This document shows, in pieces, positions 15,106 to 24,511 of a stretch of 64,000 nucleotides of DNA (position 1 is its first letter; each line of letters begins with the position of its first letter). The DNA lies in contig NZ_LMHV01000043.1 in assembly GCF_001429725.1 (NCBI RefSeq), positions 344,288 to 408,287 of the forward strand, in the 5' to 3' direction. The translations under genes and the position numbers were made by a program. Below the pieces are notes generated by a model that was not told the origin of the DNA, ran no database searches, and worked only from the letters and a program-made list of their open reading frames with translations. This DNA comes from Rhizobium sp. Root708. GTDB taxonomy: Bacteria; Pseudomonadota; Alphaproteobacteria; Rhizobiales; Rhizobiaceae.

Positions 15106-17775
15106 ATGACCAAGTGGGTCTATAAATTCGGCAACGGCGAGGCCGAGGGACGTGCCGTTGATCGCGAGCTTTTGGGCGGCAAGGGCGCGAATCTCGCGGA
15201 GATGTCCAGCCTCGGCCTGCCGGTGCCTCCCGGGCTGACGATCGTCGCCGACGCGTGCTCCGCCTATTTCAAGCGGGGAAGCTCCATAGACGATGAACTC
15301 AAGCGTCAGGTGCTTGCGGGGATCGAAAGCATCGAGGCAATCACCGGCACGAAGTTCGGCGCCGGTCACCGGCCGCTGCTGCTCTCCGTTCGTTCCGGCG
15401 CCCGGGTTTCCATGCCCGGCATGATGGATACCGTCCTCAATCTCGGCCTCAACGACGAAACTGTGCAAGCGCTCGGCCACGATGCCGGCGACGCGCGTTT
15501 CGCCTGGGACAGCTACCGCCGTTTCATCCAGATGTACTCGGACGTCGTCATGGGGCTCGACAACGACGTGTTCGAAGAGATCCTGGAGGATGAGAAAGCC
15601 CGCCTCGGCTACGAATACGATACGGAGCTGACGGCAGGAGAGTGGCAGCATGTCGTCACGCTCTACAAGGACGTGATCGAGGAAGAGCTGGGGAAAGAGT
15701 TTCCGCAGGATCCTGAGGTACAGCTGTGGGGCGCCGTCGGCTCGGTCTTTTCGAGCTGGAAGAGCGCGCGCGCCGTCACCTATCGACAGCTTCATAATAT
15801 TCCTGAGGGTTGGGGCACTGCCGTCAATGTTCAGGCCATGGTGTTCGGCAACCTCGGCAATGCATCGGCCACCGGCGTTGCCTTTACCCGCAACCCCTCG
15901 ACCGGCGAGCGGTCGCTCTATGGCGAGTTCTTGGTCAACGCACAGGGCGAGGACGTCGTTGCCGGCATACGCACGCCGCAGAGCATTACCGAGGAGGGGC
16001 GCATCAGCTCCGGCTCCGATCGCCCGTCGATGGAAAAGCTGATGCCGGAGGCGTTCAAGGAGTTTTCGCAGATCTGCGACCGGCTCGAGCAGCATTACCG
16101 CGACATGCAGGATATCGAGTTCACCATCGAGCGCGGCAAGCTCTGGATGCTGCAGACGCGCTCCGGAAAGCGCTCCACCCGGGCGGCCATGAAGATCGCC
16201 GTCGACATGGTCGACGAGGGCCTGATCACCGAACGTGAAGCGGTGCTTCGCATCGATCCGGCCTCGCTCGACCAGCTCCTGCACCCGACCATCGACCCGC
16301 GCGTCCCGCGCGAAGTGATCGGTACCGGTTTGCCGGCATCCCCAGGTGCCGCGACAGGCGAGATCGTGTTCACCGCCGAGGAGGCCGTGGTCGCTGAAGA
16401 GGAGGGCCGCAAGGTCATCCTGCTCCGCGTCGAGACGAGCCCCGAGGATATTCACGGCATGCATGCGGCCGAAGGCATCCTGACGACGCGCGGCGGCATG
16501 ACCAGCCACGCGGCGGTCGTCGCCCGCGGCATGGGCATCCCCTGCGTCGTCGGCGCCGGAACGATGCGTATCGACCTCAGAAACGAGCGCCTCATCGGCA
16601 TCGGTGTGACGCTGCAGAAGGGCGACGTCATCACGATCGACGGTTCCGCCGGCCAAGTGCTGAAGGGCGAGGTCCAGATGGTCCAGCCCGAACTGTCGGG
16701 CGATTTTGGCCGGATCATGCAATGGGCCGACAGCGTTCGCCGCATGACGGTCAGGACCAATGCGGATACGCCGGCCGATGCCCGCGCGGCCCGCTCCTTC
16801 GGCGCCGAAGGCATCGGTCTTTGTCGAACGGAGCACATGTTCTTCGAGGGCGAGCGCATCCACGTGATGCGCGAGATGATCCTTGCCGAGGACGAGCTTG
16901 GGCGCCGCGCCGCGCTCGACAAGCTGCTGCCGATCCAGCGCCTGGATTTTACCGGGCTATTCAACGTGATGCACGGCCTGCCGGTGACGATCCGCCTGCT
17001 CGATCCGCCGCTGCACGAGTTTCTGCCGAAGACGGAGGAAGAGATCGCCGACGTCGCCGCGGCGATGGGCATGGAAGCGACCGCCCTGCGCCACCGGGTC
17101 GATGCCCTGCATGAGTTCAATCCGATGCTCGGCCATCGCGGGTGCCGTCTGGCCATTTCCTATCCCGAGATCGTCGAGATGCAGGCCCGCGCGATCTTCG
17201 AGGCTGCGGTTGCCGCGGCGCATGAGACGGGTGCGCCAGTCGTGCCTGAAATCATGGTGCCGCTCGTCGGCCTGCGTTCGGAGCTCGATTATGTCAAGGA
17301 TCGGATCGACGCGATCGCCAGGGACGTGATGAACGAAGCGAAGATGCGGATCGACTATCTCGTCGGCACGATGATCGAGCTGCCGCGCGCCGCACTTCGG
17401 GCCCACATCATTGCCGAGGCCGCCGAGTTCTTTTCATTCGGCACCAACGACTTGACGCAAACGACATTCGGCATTTCGCGCGACGATGCGTCCGCCTTCA
17501 TTCCGACCTATCAGCGCAAGGGCATCATCGAGCATGACCCCTTCATCTCGCTGGATTTCGACGGTGTCGGCGAACTCATTCGCATCGCCGCCGAACGAGG
17601 AAGACGCACGCGCAATGACATGAAACTCGGCATTTGCGGCGAGCATGGCGGCGATCCCGCTTCGATTCACTTCTGCGAGGATATCGGTCTCGACTACGTG
17701 TCCTGCTCGCCGTTTCGCGTGCCGATCGCACGACTGGCGGCGGCGCAGGCCGTCATCCGCGCCGCTCAGCGATAG
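15106..17775 (+). CDS. ppdK: pyruvate, phosphate dikinase
   Basis: 889 residues, standard PPDK length. The nucleotide-binding domain is N-terminal (KWVYKFGNGEAEG, then LGGKGANLAEMSSLGLPVPP). The swivelling phosphohistidine domain has G-G-M-T-S-H-A-A-V-V-A-R-G near 462-474 with its catalytic His. The C-terminal TIM barrel holds GTNDLTQTTFGISRDD and the catalytic Cys region C-G-E-H-G-G-D-P. The enzyme interconverts pyruvate, ATP and Pi with PEP, AMP and PPi. It can supply PEP for gluconeogenesis when cells grow on dicarboxylates. ATG 15106 (GGGGGACC before it) is the conserved start. The 3' end overlaps the convergent lipoprotein gene by 10 bp. Confidence 0.96.
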   Translation: MTKWVYKFGNGEAEGRAVDRELLGGKGANLAEMSSLGLPVPPGLTIVADACSAYFKRGSSIDDELKRQVLAGIESIEAITGTKFGAGHRPLLLSVRSGARVSMPGMMDTVLNLGLNDETVQALGHDAGDARFAWDSYRRFIQMYSDVVMGLDNDVFEEILEDEKARLGYEYDTELTAGEWQHVVTLYKDVIEEELGKEFPQDPEVQLWGAVGSVFSSWKSARAVTYRQLHNIPEGWGTAVNVQAMVFGNLGNASATGVAFTRNPSTGERSLYGEFLVNAQGEDVVAGIRTPQSITEEGRISSGSDRPSMEKLMPEAFKEFSQICDRLEQHYRDMQDIEFTIERGKLWMLQTRSGKRSTRAAMKIAVDMVDEGLITEREAVLRIDPASLDQLLHPTIDPRVPREVIGTGLPASPGAATGEIVFTAEEAVVAEEEGRKVILLRVETSPEDIHGMHAAEGILTTRGGMTSHAAVVARGMGIPCVVGAGTMRIDLRNERLIGIGVTLQKGDVITIDGSAGQVLKGEVQMVQPELSGDFGRIMQWADSVRRMTVRTNADTPADARAARSFGAEGIGLCRTEHMFFEGERIHVMREMILAEDELGRRAALDKLLPIQRLDFTGLFNVMHGLPVTIRLLDPPLHEFLPKTEEEIADVAAAMGMEATALRHRVDALHEFNPMLGHRGCRLAISYPEIVEMQARAIFEAAVAAAHETGAPVVPEIMVPLVGLRSELDYVKDRIDAIARDVMNEAKMRIDYLVGTMIELPRAALRAHIIAEAAEFFSFGTNDLTQTTFGISRDDASAFIPTYQRKGIIEHDPFISLDFDGVGELIRIAAERGRRTRNDMKLGICGEHGGDPASIHFCEDIGLDYVSCSPFRVPIARLAAAQAVIRAAQR

Positions 17776-18062
17776 TGCCGGTAATAGTAGGGGCGCCCAT
17801 AATAGGGACCGCCGACCGAGTAGGACATGTCCATCATCACGACGTCGCTGTTATAGCGCGCCTGCGCATGGCGATCGATATCGATGCGCTGAAGGCAGGT
17901 TGCAAACCCTTCGGTTCCCCGCTTGAAGCCATAGCTCATGCACTGCCGCTCGTCGGCCGCGCGACGCTCTTCCGGGGTCATCGTCTGGCAGGCCGAAAGC
18001 CCCAGGGCGACCAGGCCAAGGAAGAGGGTGGTTGTTGCAATGCGCATCTCGGATGTCTTCAT
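17766..18062 (-). CDS. small putative lipoprotein
   Basis: 98 residues (93 if the second ATG at 18047 is used). A signal with lipobox L-S-A-C is followed by QTMTPEERRAADERQCMSYG, K-R-G-T-E-G-F-A-T-C-L-Q-R and a Tyr/Arg-rich tail (GRPYYYRHYR). Two Cys after the lipidated one (C41 and C56) could pair. The M-T-P-E-E-R-R-A-A-D-E-R-Q-C pattern recurs in short rhizobial lipoproteins of unknown role. It is convergent with ppdK. Confidence 0.78.
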   Translation of the reverse strand: MKTSEMRIATTTLFLGLVALGLSACQTMTPEERRAADERQCMSYGFKRGTEGFATCLQRIDIDRHAQARYNSDVVMMDMSYSVGGPYYGRPYYYRHYR

Positions 18063-18298
18063 GTCGTTGCCAGTACTCTTTGAGCAAAGTCCATTCCAGC
18101 CTCGCGGTCAACCGGAAAGACGGTACCTCTAGACGCCTGCAGCGCAGGATTGCGTGTCGGGTTTAGTGGCCCCCGAGCCGTCGATTTCGTTAAAAAGCAT
18201 TTCGCTTCCACGGAAAACGAGGCCATCGGCTTGCGCTTCCACCTTTCGCAAAGCGGATATCGCCTGTAAGAGGGGCGCTTGCGAGATTGGACAATGGC

Positions 18299-18544
18299 AT
18301 GGCACTACGCGATCGATTTTCGAAGAAACTGACTTGCCCGCAATGCGGCAATAGCGGCTTTGCGGAAGCCTCGGAAACCGACGATCCGAAGCGCAAGCAT
18401 CCGGGCTTCACCGTCGATCATCTTCCTCGCGGCTTCTTCGTGCAGCGGCCGTCAAACCATCAGGAAACATTCGTCGTCAAATGCGAATGCGGCCGCAAGT
18501 TTCCGTTCAGGAGCCTCGCCGAGGCTGCTTCCGGTCGCGATTGA
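18299..18544 (+). CDS. small zinc-ribbon-like protein, hypothetical
   Basis: 81 residues from ATG 18299. Near the N-terminus K-L-T-C-P-Q-C-G-N provides a C-x2-C knuckle, and K-C-E-C-G-R-K-F near 65 supplies the second Cys pair, so a one-zinc ribbon is likely. Between them is a basic and aromatic stretch (P-R-G-F-F-V-Q-R-P-S-N-H). Such ribbons often bind nucleic acid or protein, but no function is known. It ends 3 bp before the convergent gene at 18548. Confidence 0.7.
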   Translation: MALRDRFSKKLTCPQCGNSGFAEASETDDPKRKHPGFTVDHLPRGFFVQRPSNHQETFVVKCECGRKFPFRSLAEAASGRD

Positions 18545-18547
18545 GCC

Positions 18548-18934
18548 TTAGAAACGCTCCAGCACCGTGATGAAGGCTTCCGCGAACCGGACGACGTGCG
18601 CGGTCTCCGGGGCCGGTGCTTCGACCCTGATATCGCTGCCGTTGTGATCGAGCACGGCAAGGACAATGCGCATCTCGGCGTCTTCTGATGGGATGCGCAA
18701 TACCGCGATGCGTTTGCAGTCGTCCATCAGGCCATCGGCGGGAAGATCGAATAGGAATTCGCCGCCCGAATGGGTCGCCGCGAGACGAACCGCGTCGCAG
18801 AAATCGGCGTCGCCATTATAGCTCTCGAGCGACAGTTCGAGCTCGAGCAGTTCCATCGGCAGCAACGCATCCGCGGGGTCGGCTCCGGCCAATGCGAATA
18901 CCGGTTTCTCCACTGCGAGATCGGGTGCAATCAT
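18548..18934 (-). CDS. conserved hypothetical protein
   Basis: 128 residues from ATG 18934, which has AGGAGAG five bases before it; an in-frame start at 18952 lacks this. The protein is acidic (LLPMELLELELSLESYNGDA) with alternating strands and helices and no signal peptide or membrane segment. I do not recognise a family. It lies convergent to the zinc-ribbon gene. Confidence 0.65.
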   Translation of the reverse strand: MIAPDLAVEKPVFALAGADPADALLPMELLELELSLESYNGDADFCDAVRLAATHSGGEFLFDLPADGLMDDCKRIAVLRIPSEDAEMRIVLAVLDHNGSDIRVEAPAPETAHVVRFAEAFITVLERF

Positions 18935-19155
18935 CTGAGCTCTCCTGAGCATCCCTGGTCTGAAGGTTGCAGATTTAGGCTGTTTTCAATGCAATATCAG
19001 AAACCGCTAACGAACGCCATCGCAGTCTTCGTCGTGGATTGCGTGTTTCGGTGCGTCACAACAGTTTCAATTTAGGCGAATCTTGCACTAAACAAGTCTT
19101 GGGCGATTTGCGCGTTCGTGCGGGACGCGCCGCTTGCGAGTAACCGGTAAGTTTG

Positions 19156-20061
19156 ATGGCAATCCGTTTCGACCGCCCCGTTTCCAGCGCCGCCCGCTTT
19201 TCGCGGCGTTTTGCGGCGTTTGCACTGGTCTTGTGCCTGGCAGCCTTGATCGGACACCGCTTTGCCGGGCTGGCGACGCCCTATCTGGTTCTTCTCCTTC
19301 TGGTCGCTGGCGGTTTTGCGGTTCTTGCCATCGCCTTGGCCTGCGCCGGCCTCAGAAGCCTGTGGTTGAACGGGGCGGAAGGCGGCCAGGACGCAATGGC
19401 GGCGATCATTTTCGCGGCCCTGCCGATCATGATCGGCGGATTGGCCGCCGAGCGCTACCTGACCCTTCCGGCAATCTACGACGTAACGACGGATACCGAA
19501 TCCACGCCTGACTGGTTGAAGACGCCGAAGGCCGATCAGATCTGGCTCGCACGCCAGCCGGTCACCGCGACTGATCGCGAAAAACAGCTGGAAGCCTATC
19601 CCGAGCTCACCGGGCGTCGCTATGACGGTGCCATCGACCGCGTTCTCGAGGCTGTCAAGAAGGTCGCCAAGAAGAGCGGCATACGCATCACCCGTGCCGA
19701 GGGCGACAGCGAACCGGTGCGTGAGCCGGATACCAAGGCGGGCCAGCCGCAGCCAGAGGACGGCGCCGTGCCCGACGCGCCGGAAGCCGTGCCGATCCCC
19801 ACGCCACGGCCTTACGACGATGACGTCGCCAAGTTGATCCGGCGCGCGAACGGCGTGACGTTGCAGGGGGAAACGCGAACGCTCGTGCTCGGCCTGCGCT
19901 TCGATGTCGTGATCCGTCTGCGTGAAGAAGCCGAGACGACCTTCGTCGACGTGCGCGTGGCGTCACGCTACGGGCCAGCCGATCTGGGCTTCAGCGCCGA
20001 CATAGCCGAGGACTACCTGAAGGCGCTAGACTCGGAATTGCTCGGAATAGCCGGCGGCTGA
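19156..20061 (+). CDS. DUF1499 domain membrane protein
   Basis: 301 residues. Three N-terminal transmembrane helices (about 18-37, 42-68 and 80-98) precede a soluble DUF1499-type domain (about 110-300) with I-Y-D-V-T-T-D and PDWLKTP, then AYPELTGRRYDGAI, then the closing T-T-F-V-D-V-R-V-A-S-R-Y-G-P-A-D-L-G. A low-complexity Pro/Glu linker (about 175-215) splits the domain. Function unknown; the domain is common in proteobacteria and plastids. A TTG sits one codon before the chosen ATG. Confidence 0.83.
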   Translation: MAIRFDRPVSSAARFSRRFAAFALVLCLAALIGHRFAGLATPYLVLLLLVAGGFAVLAIALACAGLRSLWLNGAEGGQDAMAAIIFAALPIMIGGLAAERYLTLPAIYDVTTDTESTPDWLKTPKADQIWLARQPVTATDREKQLEAYPELTGRRYDGAIDRVLEAVKKVAKKSGIRITRAEGDSEPVREPDTKAGQPQPEDGAVPDAPEAVPIPTPRPYDDDVAKLIRRANGVTLQGETRTLVLGLRFDVVIRLREEAETTFVDVRVASRYGPADLGFSADIAEDYLKALDSELLGIAGG

Positions 20062-20100
20062 CGATATCGCGCCGGCGCCGGCTTCAGTCGTGTGGCTGCG

Positions 20101-21018
20101 TCATTTCCCTCGGACCGGCCGATAAGTACCCATGAGGGAAGGCGGGCCATCGGTTTCGATCTCGCCACGCTCCAGCAGATCCTCGATATGCGCCAGCACC
20201 GACAGGGCGGCCGCGCCATGCAGCCGAACGTCCGTGTCGCGATAGATCACCTTCACCATCGCGGGGATCGTGCTTTCGCCCGCGCGGATCCGCCCGAGTA
20301 CGGCTCGTTCGCGCATCCGCCGATGGGTCTTCAACGCCCGCATGAACGACACCGGCTTCCTGACCGGTCCGCCGTGCCCCGGCAGCAGCAGTCGGTCCCG
20401 GCGCGCGATCAGCTTGTCGAGGGAGGCCATGTAGTCAGCCATCGAGCCATCGGGCGGCGCCACTATCGATGTTGCCCACGCCATGACATGATCGGCGCAA
20501 AAGAGGATGCCGGTGCCGTCGAGCGCGAAGGCGCAGTGGTTGGCCGTGTGTCCCGGGGTATGGACGGCGGTCAGGCGCCAGCCGTCACCCTGGATCGCTT
20601 CGCCGTCGGCAACCGCCTTGTCCGGCACGAATGCCATGTCGGCGCTCTCGGCGAATGGATTGATTTCGCCCGCATGCAAGGGGCGTGAGGCGCGATGCGG
20701 GCCTTCCGCGACGATCAGCCCGCCGGTCTTTTCCTGTAGCCGCCGCGACAGCGGCGAGTGGTCGCGATGGGTATGGCTGACCACGATATGGGTCACCTTC
20801 CTGCCACCCAGCGCGGTCATCAGCGCCGCAAGATGTGCGTCGTCCTCAGGCCCGGGATCGATCACCGCGACGGAGCGGTCGCCGACGATGTAGCTGTTGG
20901 TGCCATGGAAGGTGAACGGGCTCGGATTGTTGACCGTGACGCGCTGGACATGAGGTGCAACGGTGACCGCCTGACCATAGCTGGGTTCGAAGGCGAGATT
21001 GAATTCGGGATTGGTCAT
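20101..21018 (-). CDS. metallo-beta-lactamase-fold hydrolase
   Basis: 305 residues. The metal-binding H-T-H-R-D-H is at 82-87 (HxHxDH), further ligands are H in T-P-G-H-T-A-N-H and D in F-C-A-D-H-V-M, and G-H-G-G-P lies near 220. The layout (N-terminal beta-lactamase domain, then a C-terminal winged-helix-like tail) matches the LACTB2/glyoxalase-II-like ribonuclease or hydrolase group. Substrate unknown. ATG 21018 follows the cupin gene (stop 21041) by 22 bp, so the two form an operon. Confidence 0.87.
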   Translation of the reverse strand: MTNPEFNLAFEPSYGQAVTVAPHVQRVTVNNPSPFTFHGTNSYIVGDRSVAVIDPGPEDDAHLAALMTALGGRKVTHIVVSHTHRDHSPLSRRLQEKTGGLIVAEGPHRASRPLHAGEINPFAESADMAFVPDKAVADGEAIQGDGWRLTAVHTPGHTANHCAFALDGTGILFCADHVMAWATSIVAPPDGSMADYMASLDKLIARRDRLLLPGHGGPVRKPVSFMRALKTHRRMRERAVLGRIRAGESTIPAMVKVIYRDTDVRLHGAAALSVLAHIEDLLERGEIETDGPPSLMGTYRPVRGK

Positions 21019-21040
21019 GTCGGATCTATGTGGGACGGAC

Positions 21041-21337
21041 TTACTTGTATTCGATCTCGATGAACGACATCGGCTTGCCGCCCGCATTGACGACGTTGTG
21101 CTCGACACCGGCATCGCGCCGATAGGCGGCACCCGCGGCTAGATCAACCCGCCGATCGCCGTCCTTCTCTTCGATCAGGAATTCGCAGTCCGTCATCGGC
21201 ACGACGACGTAGCCGAGGCCATGCGTGTGAACCCCGGTATCGGCGCCGGGTTCGAAATCCCAGCGGGTAATGCGAACCACCTCATCATCGAGCAGAAGCG
21301 TCGGAATGGCAGGCGGGCGGGCGCGGTATTGGCTCAT
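21041..21337 (-). CDS. small cupin-domain protein
   Basis: 98 residues forming a single cupin barrel: W-D-F-E-P-G-A-D-T-G-V-H-T-H-G-L-G-Y is cupin motif 1 with metal-binding His, and R-D-A-G-V-E-H-N-V-V-N is motif 2. Likely a metal-dependent dioxygenase-like or sugar-binding protein; the fold does not tell which. ATG 21337 has GGAG six bases upstream; a GTG two codons earlier is less likely. It is upstream of, and probably co-transcribed with, the metallo-hydrolase. Confidence 0.8.
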   Translation of the reverse strand: MSQYRARPPAIPTLLLDDEVVRITRWDFEPGADTGVHTHGLGYVVVPMTDCEFLIEEKDGDRRVDLAAGAAYRRDAGVEHNVVNAGGKPMSFIEIEYK

Positions 21338-21496
21338 CGTCACTCCGGGAATGCTGTCGTCATCGCGCCAGAGGTATCACATGCCCGAAAAAGCACACAG
21401 AAATATCGGATCGCTTGAAACTTAATGATTGTGACGGCAGACGACCTTTGCTAATCAGGCGTCGATGTCGCGAAGTGGTCTCCGCTTCCGCGATGG

Positions 21497-21571
21497 TGGG
21501 GCGTCGCCAAGCGGTAAGGCACCGGTTTTTGGTACCGGCATTCCCAGGTTCGAATCCTGGCGCCCCAGCCA
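21497..21571 (+). tRNA. tRNA-Gln (TTG)
   Basis: Full cloverleaf by eye: acceptor TGGGGCG/CGCCCCA, anticodon stem CCGGT/ACCGG around loop TTTTGGT with anticodon TTG, T arm CCAGG-TTCGAAT-CCTGG, discriminator G and an encoded CCA. The identity is glutamine. Confidence 0.96.
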
Positions 21572-21662
21572 CTTCTAAGTTCACACGTAAATATTACCGG
21601 GTTTGAGGCTGAAGCCACTGTGCCTTGTCCGAGCGGTCTGGCGCTTGAGCGCTACCTGTTGC

Positions 21663-22994
21663 CTACCGGTGTCGGCGCGCATCCAGAACGTATTCCATCA
21701 GCCAGGCATGCCGCCTTTCCATCCAAATCTGCTGCGTGTTCGCCCTTGCGAAGGCGACGGCCTTGCGCGCATGCTCTGTCAGCCTGGCTCGGTCCTTGTC
21801 GAGTGCGACGAAGGCGGTCGCGAGCTTCTCCGCCGAAGGCCATTCGGCGGTGCTGACAGCTCCGCTCATCTCGGCAAGACCGTTGAAATAATCGAGATTG
21901 AAGGCTGCGATCGGCAATCCTCTTGCCATGGAATCGAACGCCGAGCGAGGGGTGTCTTCCACCAGGGGGCACGCAATGGAAGCGTGAAAACTGGAGAGCA
22001 GCCGAAACAGCGGCTCGCCGTATTTTACCGCAGGGATAAAAGTGACCGCCTCCGATAGCTTCGCGTCGTCCACCTGGCGCTGCAACGAAGGCAGCTCCGG
22101 GCCATCACCGATGATCATCAGCCTGATGTCATGGCCTCTCGATCGCGCGATACGGATGGCGTCGATGGCGAGATTGATGCCCTTGTAGGAAACCAGTCGA
22201 CCAAAATAGACCAGCTGCAGTGGCCTGGTGTCATCGGAGAGCCATGTCAGGCGTTGCGCCAATTCGTCGTCGGTCAGGACCTGTTCGGCGTTGTGGGCCG
22301 TGTCCAGGAAGTTCTTCACGCTGGCTCTGCCGCCACCGAAATCGCGCACCAGGTCCGGGCTTTTCAGGAGTACCAGGCTTGATAGCCTGACCGCGAGCCA
22401 GACTTGAAACCAGCGCAGGGGATCGTGCAGAAGCCGATTGACGACATAGCTCTTGCGGCTCCAGATGCCGAGTTGGCGAAACCGCTGCGTATTGCGGCGA
22501 AAATCGATGTCGACGAAGAACAGCGAACGCTTCCTGTGGGCCCAGGTGATGATGTTCAACAACAACAGCATCGGTCGCCATATGTCATGCGACATGCCGG
22601 TGTGAACGACGGCTGCCTGGCGGACCGTTCTACTGAAAACACCCAGTAGCCGCGGCACATGGCGGATCCAGAACTCCTTTGCGGATGCATTGACCGGATA
22701 GGTCGGTACCATCTCAATTCCCTCGTCGGCGGTGATGACGCCAAGCGACGGATTGCGATCGAAATCTTCGCGGCTTAGTTCCGGCGCCACCAGTATGATC
22801 TTGCCGACATGTCCCTCGAGCTGCAGTTTGAGTTCCCTGAGATGGTAGGAAAAAGCATCTTCGATCGCGAATGCAGTGTCCGACAGGCGAAAAGCAGGAG
22901 CCGTCACCGCGATGACATACGCGCCTGATGATGCGGCGTTGCCACGCGACGGAACCACCTTGATTGAAGTCTCATTGGACATGCTGACGTTCAC
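21663..22994 (-). CDS. GT4-family glycosyltransferase
   Basis: 443 residues, GT-B fold. The C-terminal half has the donor-binding signature: VYFGRLVSYKGINLAIDAI, then R-L-M-I-I-G-D-G-P-E-L-P, then S-I-A-C-P-L-V-E-D-T-P-R-S-A-F-D-S-M-A-R-G-L-P containing the E-x7-E-like region. The N-terminal half (FRLSDTAFAIEDAFSYHLRE) binds the acceptor. It likely transfers a sugar from a nucleotide donor to a surface polysaccharide or lipid. Start is GTG 22994 or ATG 22982; neither has a clear ribosome site. No polysaccharide cluster surrounds it. Confidence 0.83.
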   Translation of the reverse strand: MNVSMSNETSIKVVPSRGNAASSGAYVIAVTAPAFRLSDTAFAIEDAFSYHLRELKLQLEGHVGKIILVAPELSREDFDRNPSLGVITADEGIEMVPTYPVNASAKEFWIRHVPRLLGVFSRTVRQAAVVHTGMSHDIWRPMLLLLNIITWAHRKRSLFFVDIDFRRNTQRFRQLGIWSRKSYVVNRLLHDPLRWFQVWLAVRLSSLVLLKSPDLVRDFGGGRASVKNFLDTAHNAEQVLTDDELAQRLTWLSDDTRPLQLVYFGRLVSYKGINLAIDAIRIARSRGHDIRLMIIGDGPELPSLQRQVDDAKLSEAVTFIPAVKYGEPLFRLLSSFHASIACPLVEDTPRSAFDSMARGLPIAAFNLDYFNGLAEMSGAVSTAEWPSAEKLATAFVALDKDRARLTEHARKAVAFARANTQQIWMERRHAWLMEYVLDARRHR

Positions 22995-23183
22995 GAACCG
23001 AATGCCTCACTTATTGGAATGAGGCTCACCATGCTCTATCGGCTCCACAGCTTGAAGCTGGCTTTAAGGCGACGCGTCTACGCCCTTCGAGGTCCCTCGT
23101 TTCGGGGTCGTAGCCGATCCATCGAACGCTTGTGCTCATCGTCGCGACGCATTTCATGAGACTGCAGTTACTTTCACGCAAGC

Positions 23184-23217
23184 GAGGCCGGAACATCGCA
23201 CCCGACGTTCCGGCCTC
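23184..23217. terminator. inverted repeat downstream of the lipoprotein gene
   Basis: GAGGCCGGAAC (23184-23194) and GTTCCGGCCTC (23207-23217) form a perfect 11-bp stem with a 12-nt loop. It lies 60 bp past the stop of the minus-strand lipoprotein gene. There is no T run on either side. Confidence 0.5.
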
Positions 23218-23276
23218 TCAATGTTTGGACGGCCTTTGGGCTCGCCCCTATGTCTTCAGTATCGGCAGATGCCCGC

Positions 23277-23690
23277 TTACTGCGCGGGCTGGGCCGGCGC
23301 CAGGAACTCGGCGCAATAGGACGGGCCGTTGGCGCCCGGTACGTCGCCGGAAACCCGGATACTGCGGATCGTGTAGTCCGCGCTGGTCACGATTTCGGCC
23401 TGGCAGCGCAGGTAGGTGGTGCGGGCAGCGGAGATCTGCTTGCCGCGCTTGCCGTCGGCGGCTTCGGCGTATTTCGCGGGAACCTTGACGGTCTTGTATC
23501 CGCCCTTCCAGGTGTAGACATTTCCGGAGCCGTTGTCGGCGTCGCTGAGCGGCGGGCCGAAGGCGGCGAAGAACTTGCCTGCCGACTGACCGACCCAGCG
23601 GCTCGAGATCGGATCAGCTGCGGTCGGAATGGTCGTGCAGCCGGCAAGCGCAATGGCAAGTCCGGCCGCGGCGAAGGTGCGGAGTTTCAT
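23277..23690 (-). CDS. putative lipoprotein, conserved hypothetical
   Basis: 137 residues. The signal has the lipobox L-A-G-C (Cys 18), followed by TTIPTAADPISSRWVGQSAG, F-F-A-A-F-G-P-P-L-S-D and V-Y-T-W-K-G-G-Y-K, a pattern like small beta-rich periplasmic lipoproteins of the SmpA/BamE-like kind (inference). Two further Cys (Y-L-R-C-Q-A and S-Y-C-A-E) may pair. Function unknown. Confidence 0.78.
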   Translation of the reverse strand: MKLRTFAAAGLAIALAGCTTIPTAADPISSRWVGQSAGKFFAAFGPPLSDADNGSGNVYTWKGGYKTVKVPAKYAEAADGKRGKQISAARTTYLRCQAEIVTSADYTIRSIRVSGDVPGANGPSYCAEFLAPAQPAQ

Positions 23691-23960
23691 GGTATCGTCC
23701 CTGAGAGTTGTCGCGCATTCGACGGTGAGAATCGCTGTCTCGCAGCGGTTCCGTATGTCCCGTCGAGCGCTTTAGCGCGGAACTCGGCAAAAGAAAATCG
23801 GCCTTCATTCGCATTCGCAAAATTTGCTGCGAGTGTGGCTTTTTGCGCCGCGGGTCTGCGGTTTCCGTCGTCCTGAGCATCGACCAAAAAATGCGCCGGC
23901 TTTTGAATTTTGCCGCTTGCGCAATGGCATGGGCCAGTCTATTAGAAGCGCCGCTGGTCA

Positions 23961-24037
23961 CGGAGTGTAGCGCAGTCTGGTAGCGCACCACGTTCGGGAC
24001 GTGGGGGTCGCAAGTTCGAATCTTGCCACTCCGACCA
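23961..24037 (+). tRNA. tRNA-Pro (CGG)
   Basis: Acceptor CGGAGTG/CACTCCG, D arm AGCGCAGTCTGGTAGCGC, anticodon stem CCACG/CGTGG with loop TTCGGGA and anticodon CGG, T arm GCAAG-TTCGAAT-CTTGC, discriminator A and an encoded CCA. The identity is proline. It stands at the left edge of the accessory-looking block. Confidence 0.96.
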
Positions 24038-24111
24038 GCTTGATTTTCTCCGACATCTTAAAGCAGTTTCCGACCGGCATCAGCAGGTTTGGCCAGCGAA
24101 ACCCGCGATCC

Positions 24112-24468
24112 TCAGTGTTTCAGGTCGTAGGCCTGGCCGGATGCGCGAAGCTCGGCGAGCGTCTTGCCGACGCAGGTGCCTGCGCCCTCGCTGCCGATCG
24201 CCTTTGCATGCCCGTCGAGCGAGATGGTGCCGGCGATCCGGTCGGATGCCACGTAGGTCGCGACCCCGTCCTCGGAGACGCGGGATATGTAGAAGGCATG
24301 TTGCGTCTTGTTGGATTGGCAGTGGATGACCAGCGGGAACTGCGTGAAGAAGTCGTCTTCGGCGACGGCGACGGCGCCGTGTGCGAACGACAGCAGCGCA
24401 ACCGCGCCGACCAGTCTGGCGAGATGCATTCCGGCTGATGCGGGCGTGAGGCGCGATTTCCTGGGCAT
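24112..24468 (-). CDS. small secreted protein, hypothetical
   Basis: 118 residues. A signal peptide of about 35 residues (ARLVGAVALLSFAHGAVAVA) is followed by a short mature domain with two Cys (VIHCQSN and GAGTCVGK) that could form a disulfide. The mature part reads as a small beta-sheet (HAFYISRVSEDGVATYVAS). No family recognised. It lies downstream of the Crp/Fnr gene on the same strand with a 43-bp gap, so co-transcription is possible. Confidence 0.68.
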   Translation of the reverse strand: MPRKSRLTPASAGMHLARLVGAVALLSFAHGAVAVAEDDFFTQFPLVIHCQSNKTQHAFYISRVSEDGVATYVASDRIAGTISLDGHAKAIGSEGAGTCVGKTLAELRASGQAYDLKH

Positions 24469-24511
24469 CGTTCAATCCACTCCGTTATGGCCTTCGCAGG
24501 TCTGGTTTCCT

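Noticed and set aside
14768..15125. Short open frames on both strands between smc and ppdK
   Set aside because: They overlap the terminator hairpin on both strands and have no ribosome sites; their openness reflects the palindromes.
23961..24037. tRNA-Pro as the attachment site of an integrated island
   Set aside because: No integrase, no insertion-sequence gene and no second copy of the tRNA 3' end was seen by eye in the window.
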